From: Melastoma dodecandrum
Taxonomy: Eukaryota; Streptophyta; Magnoliopsida; Myrtales; Melastomataceae
Assembly: GCA_029817715.1 (NCBI GenBank)
Contig: JARUPY010000443.1
Coordinates: forward strand, 124,001 to 188,000
DNA length: 64,000 bases
Direction: 5' to 3'
Positions 1 to 12,305 of this stretch are shown in pieces. The position numbers and the translations under genes are program-made. Position 1 is the first letter of the stretch. Each line of letters begins with the position of its first letter. Under the pieces are notes generated by a model, which saw only the letters and a list, made by a program, of their open reading frames with translations, had not been told where the DNA came from and ran no database searches.

Positions 1-290
1 TTGGAAGCTACAGGATATGGTTCACTACTTTCATTATACGATCTTACACCATGAACTTTCTGCTTTCCAGCAGCCTTAGCATCTCTCATGAAGGATTTCT
101 CACATAAAGGCTCAGTCATTATCTCAGATCGATCACCCCTAAGGAAACTTAGAGCACATATAACTTCCTGGATTTACTCATCCATTCGTGCTTCCAACTT
201 CTTTTGTCTTTCTACTAATTCTAAATTTAACTCCCTTATAGCACTACCAAACTCTTGTTTGACTGTTAAATCATTAGGTGAATACTCGTA
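1..290 (-). pseudogene. gag-like fragment of the host retroelement (distal part)
   Basis: Read on the minus strand this is the continuation of the gag-like frame that starts at 14639. The frame resumes in phase once the Athila insertion (291-14517) and one copy of its 5-bp target duplication are removed. The visible peptide is charged and helix-prone, with a segment like ELNLELVERQKKLEAR, typical of the N-terminal coiled region of plant gypsy gag proteins. An in-frame TAA interrupts it near 171-175, so it is not functional. The rest of the element lies left of the window. Family assignment is inference; frame continuity is seen directly. Confidence 0.55.
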
Positions 291-1514
291 TGATAACTCT
301 ATAAAAATAGAGTTAATGGATCATGTTTTAGACTTGATTTTAGTTAGTCTTAAGCATTTTAGTCATTTAATTGTTAGGTATTTTGATTTCTTTAATGTCT
401 CCTCACTTCCGTATACTTTATGTTGGTAGTTAAAACGAGAGGAAGAAGAGTTGAAGACGGAAGGAGGAGCCATGAAGAAGTTGGATCCAGATGGTCAGTG
501 CAGCTGCAACGGTGTTCACTGCAGCTGTAGCGCAGGGTCAGATAGGGGACAGAGAAGTCTGTGCAGCTGCACCAGATTTCTGTGCAACTGCACGTACGGA
601 TCCAAGAATATTTCCTTTCTAGATTTTTTTAAATTTTCTAGGATTATTTTGAGGACATATATAAAGGCTTTTTCAATCGTTTCGAGGAAGAGGGGGATTC
701 GACCTAGAAGGCTATTGGAGACAAGAGTCGACAACAGAGATGATTTGACCGACTTTACTTTTCTTAGCTTTCTTTATGTCAATTTTATTGTTTTCGTTTT
801 CTTTAGCTATGAACTAATTCATTTTTCTAAGGCTATGATGGAACCTCGTGTTCTTATGTAATCGTGAACCTTCTTCCTTTATGTGATTCAGATTTTTATT
901 AATCGCTTATACAATCCTGTTCTTAATGCGTGTTAATTGACTAATCACCCTTTAATATTGATTCGATAACCTAGGAAGACTCGGAAGGGTAGTCTAGGTT
1001 AGATCTGGAATTGGATAGCCTAATAAATCTAGGTGTTGGGAAACCGGGCTTTAGTATGAAGAATATGGATATACCGGAACACTTTAGGTAAATTTATAGG
1101 GTTTGAATATAATGAGTCATCACTAGTTCCTTGCCTAGGAATATAGTAGGGAATTCGATATATGGTGGTACGTCCCCGGATGTTCAGGAGGACTATGGGG
1201 AGAGTCTAGCAACCTATGTTAATAATTATAATAATTTGGTAGCAATAGGAAGAAGGGGATCCGGTGCATAAGACGCGAGGGGAAGTCGGATGTCCAGGAT
1301 ATTATTATCACTGGTGAAACTTAGTTGTTTTCATTTATTTCTCGCTTCTACTTAAAATCAACTTTCTTTCTGCTTGACCTCGACCTATTGCTGAGAACGA
1401 TGCTATGAGTAATATGTCAGTGCAATTCTCTGTGGGATCGACCCTTGCTTGCCCTTGCTATTCTAGTTATGTCGAAATAGGAATTTATTTTTCTTGCGTT
1501 GACGACGCGCATCA
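291..1514 (+). repeat. 5' LTR of the Athila-like element
   Basis: 1224 bp, TG...CA ends, clearly homologous to 13350-14517. It carries an array of imperfect GTGCAGCTGCAC palindromes at 496-595. The two LTRs differ by many point changes and small indels (for example about 40 bp around 760-810 present only here), so the insertion is not recent. Confidence 0.92.
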
Positions 1515-1519
1515 AATTT

Positions 1520-1537
1520 TGGCGCCGTTGCCAGGGA
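1520..1537 (+). other. primer binding site of the Athila-like element
   Basis: The sequence TGGCGCCGTTGCCAGGGA lies 5 bp after the 5' LTR. It is the Athila/Tat type of site, complementary to the 3' end of a plant tRNA (usually given as tRNA-Asp), with one difference (A for G) from the common form. Confidence 0.85.
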
Positions 1538-1624
1538 ATTATTTTCTGACAAAACTTTTCATTTACCTCGTGATTGGTAATTAATTAACGCTCAAGCTTT
1601 CTTTTTTATTTTCTTTTTCAGTGT

Positions 1625-3140
1625 ATGCGACGAAGCCAAAGGGTAGAGTTTGCTCCATTAGATCCTTAAATTGAAGGGACTTTTCGGCAAAGGTTGAGAG
1701 CACAACGAGTAGCTATGGCTGATGCGAATAAGGAGAATCAAGTGGGGGACAATATTGTCCCCATAGGAGCTAATGAAGGATTAATGGATTTGGACAACAG
1801 ACCGATGATGGAATTCACATTAGGAAGAACACATGTGCATTGGTCTTGTATTGCACCGCCAACCATCCAGGCTCGGGACTGTGAAATTAAGACGTCGGTG
1901 ATGCAGATGATTCAAAACTCAGTGCTATTCAGAGGAACACCGATGGATGACCCACATGAGCATTTGAGCAAATTCCTAAGTGTTTGTGACACATTCAGGC
2001 AAAATGGAGTCCCACAAGATGCTGTCAGGTTGAAACTTTTCGAATTCTCGTTAAAAGACAAGGCTTGGGGATGGTTCAATTCGCTCCCTGTCAATTGGGC
2101 ACAGATGGAGGAGGCGTTTTTGGATCAATACTCCCCTCCTTCGAAAATTTCACAAATGAGAAATGAGATCACAACTTTCAGACAGGATGAGATGGAATCC
2201 TTTGTGGAAGTGTGGGACGATTTAAAAACCTTTTGATCCAATGCCCTTACCACGACCTTTCGGGATGGAGACAGTTGGAGGCATTTTACAACGGACTAAC
2301 AAAATCCTTCGCAAGGATTTGAATTTGGCATCTGGTGGAGCGTTTTTGAAGAAAGCCTATGTCGAGGGATTAGAGCTCTTGGAGACTATGAGGAAAACTT
2401 GTATGCCAAATCAGTATTCTGATCGGACGAGTAGAAGAATAACACAAGGAGTACACGAGTTGGACACCTTGACCTCAATCCAAGCTCAACTAGCAGCCCT
2501 TACCAAGAAATTTGAGTCTGTAAATGTCAATTCAATCCAAGGGATTTCAAGCAGTTGTGAAATATGCAAAGGAACTCATCCAACTGATCAGTGTTTGATG
2601 AGTATGGAAGAAGCAAATTTCATTGGGAATAAGAGGAACAATCCCTTCGCCAATACAAATAATCCGAGGTGGAGAAATGACCCGAATTTTTCTTGGAAAG
2701 GTCCACAAGCGATAGGAAATCGAGCCCCAGCACCTTCAGGTTTTCAACAGCCGCAAGCACAAGTGTCTGAAAAGAAGCCGAATTTCGAGTAGATGATGAT
2801 GAAATATATGGCTAATCAAGATACTTTGTTGAAAAACCAAGCAGCATCTATGTGAAACCTGGAGAATCAAGTTAGTCAGTTGGCGCAAGCTGTAAATTCC
2901 AGATCATATGGTTCATTGCCTAGCAATACGGAGGTGAATCCGAGAGAGCAAGCAAAGGCAATCACTTTGAGGAATGGTCAAACGCTTGATGAAGGGAGAA
3001 TTGGTGTAGAAAAGAAATAGACCACATCCGAGAAGAGTCACCAAACACTCCTAGTGGACATTATCACATAGATCACCCTGTGGATCCTACAATGTCTCCA
3101 GTTCCTTCGAAGCAAAAGAAAGAGGTGGATGAAGCTATAA
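1625..3140 (+). pseudogene. gag of the Athila-like element, broken
   Basis: The ATG at 1625 begins MRRSQRVEFAPLDP, the usual Athila gag start, but the next codon (1667-1669) is a TAA stop. The frame then runs to 2236 and contains the retrotransposon-gag core (PHEHLSKFLSVCDTFRQNG, then KAWGWFNSLP and YSPPSKISQMRNEI). A frameshift at about 2236-2241 moves it to another frame through 2792, with a single degenerate knuckle-like CEICKGTHPTDQC. Further stops follow to about 3140. The product would have been the capsid/nucleocapsid polyprotein packaging the element RNA. It is non-functional here. Confidence 0.85.
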
Positions 3141-3428
3141 AGGATGGAATGGAGCTTCCAAAATTACCTTTCCCGCAATGAGCACGGAAACAAAATGAAG
3201 ACATTCAATTCCGTAAGTTTCTTGATGTATTTAAAAAGCTTCATTTTAATATTCCTTTTGGAGAAGCACTTGAGCAAATGCCTAGCTACGTCCAGTTTAT
3301 GAAGGATGTACTCTAAAAAAACGAAGATTAGGTGACTGTGAGACGGTGATGTTAACCGAGGAATGTAGCGCAATCCTTCAAAAGAAGATACCACCAAAAC
3401 TCAAGGATCCTGGTAGTTTTACGATCCC

Positions 3429-3740
3429 ATGCACTATTGGTTCAACTTTTTCAGGTTGGCTTTGTGTGACCTTGGTGCTAGCATTAATCGAATGTCATTT
3501 TCTGTCTATAAGGAGTTAGGATTAGGTGAGGTAAAAACCACATCTATTTCTCTACAATTAGCAAATAGGTCTATTACTTATTCTAAGGGAATAATTGAGG
3601 ATGTGTTGGTAAAGGTAGATAAATTCATATTACCTATCCTAAGGGAATAATCGAGGATGTGTTGGTAAAGATTGAGAGATTCCAATCATCTTAGGTCGAC
3701 CATTCTTAGCTACAGGACGAGCACTGATTGATGTTCAGAA
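3429..3740 (+). pseudogene. aspartic protease domain of the Athila-like element
   Basis: The peptide LALCDLGASINRMSFSVYK carries the retropepsin active-site triplet in the Athila form (D-L-G-A). The segment after it has a tandem duplication: a stretch around 3584-3622 (AAGGGAATAATTGAGGATG) is repeated around 3633-3670, which disrupts the C-terminal part. The domain would have cleaved the Gag-Pol polyprotein. The start is inherited from the upstream frame, not from its own ATG. Confidence 0.75.
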
Positions 3741-4139
3741 GGGCGAGTTGACTATCCGTGTCAACGATCAGGAAGTAACATTTAATGTTTACAAATCTAT
3801 GAAATGGCCGAATGACACTAGCGAATGTTTCCTTCTCGATGTAATCGAGAGGTATACTTCTGAGTATCTCTCGCAAGAAAATGAAGACGATCCATTGGCC
3901 AAAGTAGAAATGGTGCATGCAAATCAAAGTATCATGGAGGCCTTAACATTTTTTACAAGAAGGGTAAATCACTTTGACAAACTGGAGCGACCATTGAACC
4001 CTATGAAGTCATCGATTGAAGAACCACCAATTTTGGAACTCAAACAATTGCCGGAGCATTTGAGGTATGCATATCTCGGACCCTCTAATACTTTACCCGT
4101 AATCATATCTGCTAGTTTAACAAATCAGGAAGAAGAGGG

Positions 4140-5040
4140 ATTACTTTAGGTTGGACGATCGCAGATATTCGAGGAATGAGCCGTCGGTGTGCATGCACAA
4201 GATCCTTTTGGAAGAGAACTACAAGGCTTCGGTGGAAGCTCAACAACGACTTAACCCAAACATGAAGGAAGTAGTGGAGAAAGAGATAATCAAATGGTAA
4301 GATGTATGTATTATTTGTCATATCTCTGACAGTTCGTGGGTAAGCCTTGTGCAGTGCGTACCAAAGAAAGGAGGCATGACGATGATTGCCAATAAGAGGA
4401 ATGAACTCATACCAACCCGAACGGTGATTGGATGAAGGGTATGCATGGATTACCGTAAGTTAAACAAAGCAACAAGGAAAGATCATTTTCCCCTTCCCTT
4501 CATCGATCAAATGCTTGACAGGTTGGCGGGTAAGGAATTTTATTGTTTCCTTGAGGGTTACTCCAGATACAATTAAATTTTCATTGCTCTGGAAGACCAA
4601 GAGAAAATAACTTTTACATGCCCTTATGGAACTTTTGCTTTCCGTCGTATGCCTTTTGGATTATGTAATGCACCTCCTACTTTTCAACGATGTATGATGA
4701 CAATATTTTCGGACATGATTGATAATGGTCTTGAGGTGTTTTTGGATGTTTTTTTTTTTTGTTTTTGGTACCTAGTACTCTGAGTGCTTGATGAATTTGA
4801 CGAAGGATTTACAAAGATATGAGGAGACTAATATGATCTTAAATTGGGAGAAATGCCAATTTATGGTCAGAGATTGTATTGTTCTTGGTCATAAGATATC
4901 AAGCAACGGGATCGATGTGGATAAAGCGAAGATCGAAACTATTGAGAAGTTGCCACCCCTACATTCGTTAAAGGAATTAGGAGTTTTCTCGGGCATGCTG
5001 GTTTTTACCGAAAATTTATTAAGGACTTTTCCAATGTCAC
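4140..5040 (+). pseudogene. reverse transcriptase domain of the Athila-like element
   Basis: Recognisable RT blocks appear in several frames: MDYRKLNKATRKDHFPLPF near 4444, the FAFRRMPFGLCNAPPTFQR block near 4637, and SFLGHAGFYRKFIKDF near 4985. The catalytic box expected as F-M-D-D reads F-L-D-V near 4738, directly before a T-run, so one catalytic aspartate is lost. Stops occur before and after the motif. The enzyme that would copy element RNA into DNA is therefore dead. Confidence 0.85.
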
Positions 5041-5059
5041 AAAACCATTATGCAATCTA

Positions 5060-5440
5060 TTGGAGAAAGACAAACTATTTGTCTTCAATGGCGCATGCCT
5101 TTCAGCTTTCACCGATCTCAAGAAGAGGTTAGTATCCGCACCTATTGTCATTGCACCGGACTGGAATTTGCCTTTTGAGTTAATGTGTGATACTAGTGAT
5201 TATGCGGTTGGTGTTGTGTTAGGACAAAGGGTGGGCAAGGTTTTTCATGTTATTTATTACGCTAGTCGTATCCTAGATGATGCGCAAGTGAATTATAGAA
5301 CCACTGAAAAAGAATTGCTTGTGGTTGTGTTTGCTTTTGATAAGTTTTGTAGTTATCTCGTAGGTGCTAAAGTTATAATATTCACATACCACTCGGAGAT
5401 CAAGTATTTGATTGAGAAAAAGATGCTAAACCGAGATTAA
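5060..5440 (+). pseudogene. RNase H domain of the Athila-like element
   Basis: An open frame with CDTSDYAVGVVLGQR (first acidic residue), YASRILDDAQVNYRTTEKEL (glutamate region) and TYHSEIKYL, where the family normally has T-D-H-S. The third acidic residue is thus replaced by tyrosine. It follows the RT domain directly and is followed by the integrase, as in Ty3/gypsy pol. It would have degraded RNA in the RNA-DNA hybrid. Confidence 0.83.
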
Positions 5441-5445
5441 TTCAC

Positions 5446-6731
5446 TTGGTGTTGTTGTTACAAGAATTTGATCTAGAAATCCGAGATAGGAAAGGGACAG
5501 AAAATCAAATAGCAGACCACTTGTCGAGAATAGAAAATGAAAATGGGGCAAGAGACAAAACATTCATAAATGAATCATTCCCAAATGAACAATTGCTCGC
5601 AGTTGATCAAAGGGTGCCTTGGTATGTTGATTTTGTGAATTACATTGTTTCGAACTTTATACCCAATGATTTTGATGCCCAAAAGAAGAAGAGATTCAAG
5701 CATGAGGTACGTCATTATTTTTGGGATGAACCATTTTTATTCAAGAGATGTACAGATCAGGTCATTAGGAGATGTGTTCCAGAAACAGACATGAATGACA
5801 TACTTGCGCATTGTCACGCATCCCCCCTACGTAGGGCACTTTGGAGGAGATCGCACCGCGACAAAAGTTTTACAATTGGTTTTTATTGGGCACCTTATTT
5901 AAAGATGCTTATCAATTTGTTATGCATTGTGATAGATGCCAGAGAGTGGGAAATATATCAAGACGGAACGAGATGCCATTGCAAAACATTCTCGAAGTAG
6001 AGTTGTTTGATGTGTGGGGAATCGACTTCATGGGACCGTTTGTACCTTCAAGAGGTAATAAGTACATGCTTGTGGCAGTTGATTATGCATCGAAGTGGGT
6101 GGAAGCAAATTGTTTCCACCACTAATGATTCTAAGGTAGTTGTGATATTCGTGCATAAACATATTGTTACAAGGTTTGGGGTACCAAGAGCAATTATCAG
6201 TGATGAAGGCACGTATTTTTGTAATCAACATTTCACTGCATTGCTTAGTAAATATGGCATGAAACACAAGATCGCTACAGCGTATCATCCACAAACTAGT
6301 GGCCAAGTCGAGGTCTCTAACCGTGAGATCAAACGGACATCGAAAAAACTGCAAGTCTAACGCGGAAGGATTAGGCGTTGAAACTTGATGATATCGTGTG
6401 GGCATACAGGATGGCATACAAGACTCCCATAGAAATCTCTCCATATAGATTAATCTTCGGAAAGGCATGCCATCTCCCGGTGGAACTAGAGCACAAGGCT
6501 TATTGGGCCCTTCAACACCTTAACTTTGATGTTATACAATCAGGTGAAGCTAGACTATTACACTTGAACAAATTAGAGGAGCTTCGACATCAAGCATATG
6601 AAAATATGAAGATCTACAAAGAAAAGACAAAGAAATGGCACGACAATAAGATCCTCAATAGGGTCTTTGCCCCAAGTAAGTTTGTCTTACTCTTTAATTC
6701 TAGATTGCGGTTATTCCCAGGAAAATTGTAA
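5446..6731 (+). pseudogene. integrase domain of the Athila-like element
   Basis: The HHCC zinc region (HCHASP at about 5810, then MHCDRCQ near 5922) and the catalytic core can be followed through three frames: aspartate in WGIDFMGPF, aspartate in IISDEGTYF, glutamate in [13 protein letters not shown]. Frameshifts lie near 5840, 6120 and 6360. The C-terminal part ([20 protein letters not shown] to [14 protein letters not shown]) is the usual Athila tail. No chromodomain follows, consistent with Athila and not chromovirus. All three DDE residues survive, but the frame does not. Confidence 0.87.
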
Positions 6732-7778
6732 TCCCGGTGGTCGGGACCGTTCCAAGTGGTGGTTGTCTCCCCACATGTTGCAATAGAAATCACGGGTGAC
6801 AATTCAGATAGAACCTCCAAGGTTAATGGATAACGATTGAAGCACTATCGGGAAGAGCTAGTTGAGCGAGGGACAACGTCCACTCATCTCCAAGAAGCGT
6901 GATCACTGAGAAAGTTGAGCCGTAGACTTTAAACCAAGCGCTTATTGGGAGGCAATCGAAGTTTTTTTTCATTCTTATGTTTATTTTTAGTTTTTCATAT
7001 TAAATTCATGTTTAGGTGTTCAAGGAAGCAACGACCGCGGATCGTGCAGCTCTAAGGAGACTCGTGCAGCTGCACGAATGAGTCTGCCCTATCATCCAAC
7101 GCCCTCGTGCAGCTGCACCAGTAGATCAGCCACGACCTTTTATTGGAGAATCTGACGCCTTCGTACAACTGCACTGTTTTATTAATTGTTAAAAAAATCA
7201 AAAATCAAAATAACATTTAAGGAGATTCGAACCTTAATTGTGTTTCTATTCTTTCTTCTCCCAAGTGCCGACGGCCACGGTCGCTCAACCACCCGTTCGT
7301 TCCGCCCCGCCCGACCAGTAGCCGCCATCTCGCCGCAATCCTCTCACCTGGTGTCAGAGTCTCAACCCTATTCTCCAGTTTCAAACGCCCCTTTTGCCCC
7401 GTCGCTCAACCATCAAGGCCACCAGCCCTGTCGCACCGCCATCCGATCTTGCACCGAGACCCTTGTCCTGACGTCTTCCGAGTCATTTAATCTTTTGTTG
7501 TGTTGATTTGGGTCTATTTCGATTTGCGCCGGGGTAGTGAAGTGAATGACATCGTTCTTGATGACACCCAAAAAGAGAATACCAGAAGCCGGTCCGTCGG
7601 GAGCTCGAAGGGAATGAGCGTTGCGGAATGAGCTGCCAAGAATTACTGAGAGTCCATGGTGACCCGGATATTAGTTTAGGAACGCGAATTTGAGGTAAAT
7701 GATAAATACATGGAAGGTTGTAAGTACCATATTGAACAAATGCATTAGACAAATTTTTGCGCACTTCCAGGGCCTGCG
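6732..7778 (+). other. spacer between integrase and env-position ORF
   Basis: No recognised coding sequence. The first 170 bp continue the integrase tail in other frames (to about 6900). 7041-7176 holds copies of the CGTGCAGCTGCAC motif that also occurs in the LTRs. 7186-7506 is a C-rich open frame, probably chance. This position corresponds to the leader region before the extra ORF of Athila elements. Confidence 0.5.
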
Positions 7779-8113
7779 GTGGTGCCTTTAGTGAGGGAAT
7801 TTTATACTAATGCAAACACTTTTGATGCGCATCGTGGGAGCTTTCGAGTTCGAGGAAAACATGTGGTGTTTAGTGCACAAGAAATTGCTGAATTGTATAA
7901 CTTTCCTATGTTTGACCATGACGCATTCACTAAGTATCTTAACGAGGATTTCAATGCTAAGGATGTGCTTGAGTGTTTGACTAGAACAGGGGCAGCATGG
8001 AAGATGTCCAGGACGAATGAGCCCATGGCTTTATATGGTAAAGACCTCACGGTCGATGCAAAGATGTGGGTTCGATTTGTGTCAATAAGATTTATTCCCG
8101 GAATGAACAGAAG
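7779..8113 (+). pseudogene. env-position ORF of the Athila-like element, N-terminal half
   Basis: The frame begins MVPLVREFYTNANTFDAH and continues with a VRGKHVVFSAQEIAELYNF block and a WVRFVSIRFIPG block. These are the hallmarks of the 'putative plant transposon protein' domain found in the extra ORF downstream of pol in Athila elements. The frame is cut at 8113 by a 3.8-kb insertion and resumes at 11894. Such ORFs are often called env-like from their position only; I see no envelope features in this part. Confidence 0.75.
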
Positions 8114-11100
8114 TGTAATACCCCAAATTATTGTTGGGCTAAGATCATTACAAAAATTTTAACGGCCCAATCCAACAAGGCACTTAAGGTTAAAGAATTC
8201 AAGTCCATCACAAGCCCAATACTCATTTTGAAAGGCCAAAGCCCATATTTCCATTATATTATTTTATTTGTTTTAAGTTTACTTTTGATCCTATGCTCCT
8301 AACGATTTTCCTTCCCCGTACAAAAGGCATGTACGATGCCTCCCAAAAAAAGGCCACTTGGTAGGAGGAAATGATTTCCCCACCCCCACGATACACCATC
8401 AGACAAAGGGGATAACAAACCAAAAAAGAATAATAAGAACAAAAAAAAGAGAAGGAGAGAGGAGGGGAGGTAAAAAAATCAAGCGGCCACACCATCAGAA
8501 AAAATGAGGGGATTCGCTCAAAATTTTGAAAAGAAAGGATGGTTTTCCCCATTTTTTTCTCTTCGGATTTTTTTTCCATCTCCGAAAAGGACCTCCGCCA
8601 CGGTCTCCCCATTCCTAACCAAGGTAAGGAAGTCAACACCGCGGAGACCCCCCTTTTGAACCAGCTCAATCCGAACGTCCAACGGCAACAATGGAAGACA
8701 ATGGCACTAGTGTTCAGTTCAACTCCGGCTCATCTCGACGAGACGACAACCTTCTCCGACGGGGGCTGCAGAAGCTCTGAACTCCCAGCCGTCCCGAGCC
8801 AGTTCCTTTGACATTCCATCCGGCAGCGGCAGCGATGAAAAGTTGACGATGACCTCAAAGAAAGCTGCCCCGTCTCCCCATCCACCCTTCTCGCGGCTGC
8901 ACATTAGCACCGTGGGACGCCTTCTTATGCTCTAACGTGTTTGTCCACTGGTGCAAGACAGCCGCGCCAGCAAGCGGATACAGCAATCCCGACCAGAAAA
9001 CGTGAGCAGCCTCACCTCCATTCTTCTTTGAAGTGTGCTTATCCCTCCATACTAGCATCTGACCCTCCTTTTCTCCCCTTTTCTCTTTTGTTTTCTGCGA
9101 GAAATCGAGGAGCTCAAAGCTTGTGTGTTGGTTAGTCCCAACTCTGTATATTGCCCCATGAAACATCGTCGGTGCTTCCATCGTAAACATCCAGCGGAGA
9201 AGTCCCTCCCGATGCGCACACGAGTCTCCCCCATCGCGAGCGTGCGTGCTCAGGAGGTGTGGGGCAGGTTGTTTCCCATCGCGAGCGCCTTTCCCCATGA
9301 ACATCTCCGAAATCCATGCCAAGTGAGCTTCGTTCACGGTGAGTCCCTTTTACTATCTGCTTTCTCTTTGTTTTACAGCTCCTTAGACAAATCTAACCTC
9401 ATTTGTTACTTTTGTTTGTATGAACACACATTGTGGTATCTTCGAGACGTCATAATCGGAGCTAGCGAGCTCGAAACCACGCGAAATCAGGTCCATTAAC
9501 TTCTTATCTCTTCTGGGTTTGCGTCGATAGCTTCTGGGATTGTATTTTGCAAATGTATTGCTCGATACACCTTCGATTATTGGGATACACGCATGCTAAA
9601 ATGAGAATATCGCTGCTGCACCTGAGATTTTTGGTCATAATTCATTGCCCAATGTATGGATTAAACTGTTTTGTAACTCTTTAGCTTCCCTTCTTGATAT
9701 AGAACAACTTCTCTATTGAAATGTTTCCAAAAAAATGCATTTGGCTGGTGTTTTTCCTCTTCGAACGCCGAAGAATGCAGCCGCCCTGTTCTGTGCGTCC
9801 ACGGAGCACACGGTTGTATTCCATCGGGCGTATTTTCATCTGTATAGATCGGATTGGCTTGAAACCACTTGGATTCGTTCTCTTTTTTTTCATGCTATAA
9901 CTTTCGTGTTTTAAGCTTCCTCATTTAACACTTTCTTGGTCAAGTTTTATTGGACTGAACAGTGGGATAGCTGTTTTGGTTTTTCGGACACAACTATAAC
10001 ATCTGAGCTCCATTTGATTTGAAATTGATTGGAACGGATTTCCCTTTGAGTTCTCTAAATCTTTTTTCTTATACACTTTCCATCAAAGCCATATTTCTTG
10101 GTCAAATTTCCAGAGGAGTGCAGACAGGACACGGGCGTTGCTGCATTTCGCAACAGGCCTATATTGCTGCACGAAAAAAAATCATATTTCTTTCATCCTA
10201 CATCTGAATTTTATGAAATTAGCGTCTTTGAGACCAAATTTGAGTATTTTACAATTTCTCTTCTTTAAGGTTTTGCTTTCGGGTTCATCTGGTCTATCAA
10301 AAAATTCGAGAAAGACAAAGACCTCCATTGTCTTTTGTTCTCTCGCCGCAGTCTGAGTGTTCTATATACCAGATGACACAATTTACTCACTTGTGTTCCG
10401 AATGAACTAAAATTTAAACCCTAAGTTAGATTTCTTAATCTGCTACAATTTTTATGTTTTATATTTGTTAATTTGAGCAATTTTAATTCATGGTCAACCG
10501 CGGTCAAACTTGGTCTGTCATACCGTTTAGCTGAAACATGTCATGTTCGGAAGTCCAGATTCTTCGTTATGCTGGCAACGGATTGCTTGTGCAAGAGGCT
10601 GAATCACATTCTTTGCCTTGTGGAATGAGATCCCACCGTTGGATTCGTTTGAAATTTTATATGTTGATTCCTCATCAAGATACAGATCTATAAATTTTGA
10701 TTTCACTTAGATCGGACTATCTAGAGTGAAGTTATACTCTCATTTCCAAGCCTGCGTATGCTGCATTCTCATCTGCAGGCTACATCCCACTTTGTGTGTG
10801 CATAATTCGTAATTCTACTGTTGGATTTGGCTGATTTTTGATAGACATGCTCATCATCGACCTGTTTACTCAATGTGCAGTTGGATCTTTATTCTTTTTA
10901 TTTCATAGGGACTTATATTCATTTCTCCGATTCTGAATCATTGCTTTGATTTTGGAAATGAAGGTTAACTAATCATGTTTACATTTTTCTTGCATGTACA
11001 TTACACCTGTGATGACGAGGATTCTCTCGAGGTTTTAACAATCTCGAAGACGAAGATTTCTCGAAGGCACGTGTATTAAACCGCGTGGATCTACCGCGGC

Positions 11101-11888
11101 CTAAAAACCGTCGGTCCGAAGATTTAAAGTGGCCCAAACCGTCACTAAAGGTTCAAAGGGGAGGTGCGGGCATCCCCGAATCATTTTTTTAAAAGCCCAC
11201 TTGTAACGGGCTGCGTGTCCAAGTGCATAGGCCCGCATTCATCGCCCTTCCCCGTCTTCTTTTATCTTGATAATTGCCTGTGATTGCGCCATGACTTATC
11301 TCTTAGGATTTATGTCGTGTGTTAATCCTTAAATTAAACAAACCTAAATTCGGGTCCGACACCCGTAAAACGTCGATATGAGTCTGGCCTGACTCCCGAA
11401 TCGGGTCCAACACCTGTTAATCAAAAATTCCTTTTAGACAATCGCCACCTTTTTCGCATGCATAGAATGTAAGAGTTAGTAACTTTGGATCCCCGAACTC
11501 ACTCTGATTTTTTCGACTTAAATCAGACTATATAAAAATGAATTAAGTCCGTGAAGACTCCGAATAGTTTACCTAGGTTAAACTACACCTTTTTTTGGAG
11601 CCATTTTAGATGGGTAACAGCGACACGAGCCGTTCCCCGAGCCTTCCTCATAATTCACGAGCGAGGCCTTATGCAACCTTTCGCCTGTCGTCTTTAGAGA
11701 ACTGGAGACGGTTGGCGAAATGCCCCACAGACCCGTTCGGTAATCAGGGGAGGCCCAACCCGATTCCCATCCGCAGCGTCCAACACTCGAGTCGTGACGC
11801 CGACCGGATCGGGCCTCAGGGGAGCAGACCCGGATCCTCGAGTCGCCCGAATCGCCACACGCGTGCTAGGCCGGAGGGCGCACGTACA
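8114..11888 (+). mobile_element. 3.8-kb LTR-like insertion (probable solo LTR)
   Basis: It interrupts the env-position ORF in mid-frame. The ends are TGTAATACCCC and GCACGTACA, giving TG...CA with a 4-bp terminal inverted repeat (TGTA/TACA). It is flanked by AGAAG (8109-8113) and ACAAG (11889-11893), a 5-bp target duplication with one mismatch. No gag or pol domain is visible inside, which fits a solo LTR of a gypsy element with very long LTRs. The TGTAATACCCC start resembles Tekay/Del LTR starts. The stretch near 11440 (AATCGCCACC) looks like the complement of a Tat-type primer site, so a more complex origin is possible. Confidence 0.62.
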
Positions 11889-11893
11889 ACAAG

Positions 11894-12305
11894 CAATGTA
11901 ACAAAGGAACAGGCGACACTGGTACTTTGCATATTGGAGCGCATGCATATTGATATTGGACGACTCGTTAACCAAATGTTGCACAGGGCTTTAAAAGATA
12001 CTAAACTTGGTTTGTGGTTTCCGTCATTAGTTTTTGAGTTATGCATGAAAGCAGGAGTGGAATGGGATAATACTGAGGTGATTGCTCACCCCCAGAAGCC
12101 GTTTAACAGGGTCAATTTGGACAAAATTGACCGCGAGATTCAATTAAAAGAAGGCAACTCCAATATCATTCCATTTGGTGAACAAGTTGACAGTGGTCCC
12201 TCCATTCCAATGACTAAGCCATCTTCTTCAACAAGCATTCCGACGGTTCAAGAGCAATGGGCAAGGATGGAAGAATTTATGGCATATTCTATAGCTTGCC
12301 ATTAA
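11894..12305 (+). pseudogene. env-position ORF of the Athila-like element, C-terminal half
   Basis: Resumes the frame broken at 8113: TKEQATLVLCILERMHIDIG, then LGLWFPSLVFELCMKAGVEW, the second half of the same plant transposon protein domain. It ends at a TAA at 12303-12305 after a hydrophilic tail. An open frame reading in from the inserted LTR (from 11610) is fortuitous. Confidence 0.75.

Noticed and set aside
7186..7506. 106-codon frame after integrase
   Set aside because: C-rich low-complexity composition, no domain, and located in a known noncoding spacer of the element.
8259..9499. several overlapping open frames in the 3.8-kb insertion
   Set aside because: They overlap on both strands with no recognisable domain, in GC-rich LTR sequence.
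11610..12305. 231-codon open frame as one gene
   Set aside because: Its first third lies inside the inserted LTR-like sequence and only the part after 11894 has homology; the fusion is accidental.
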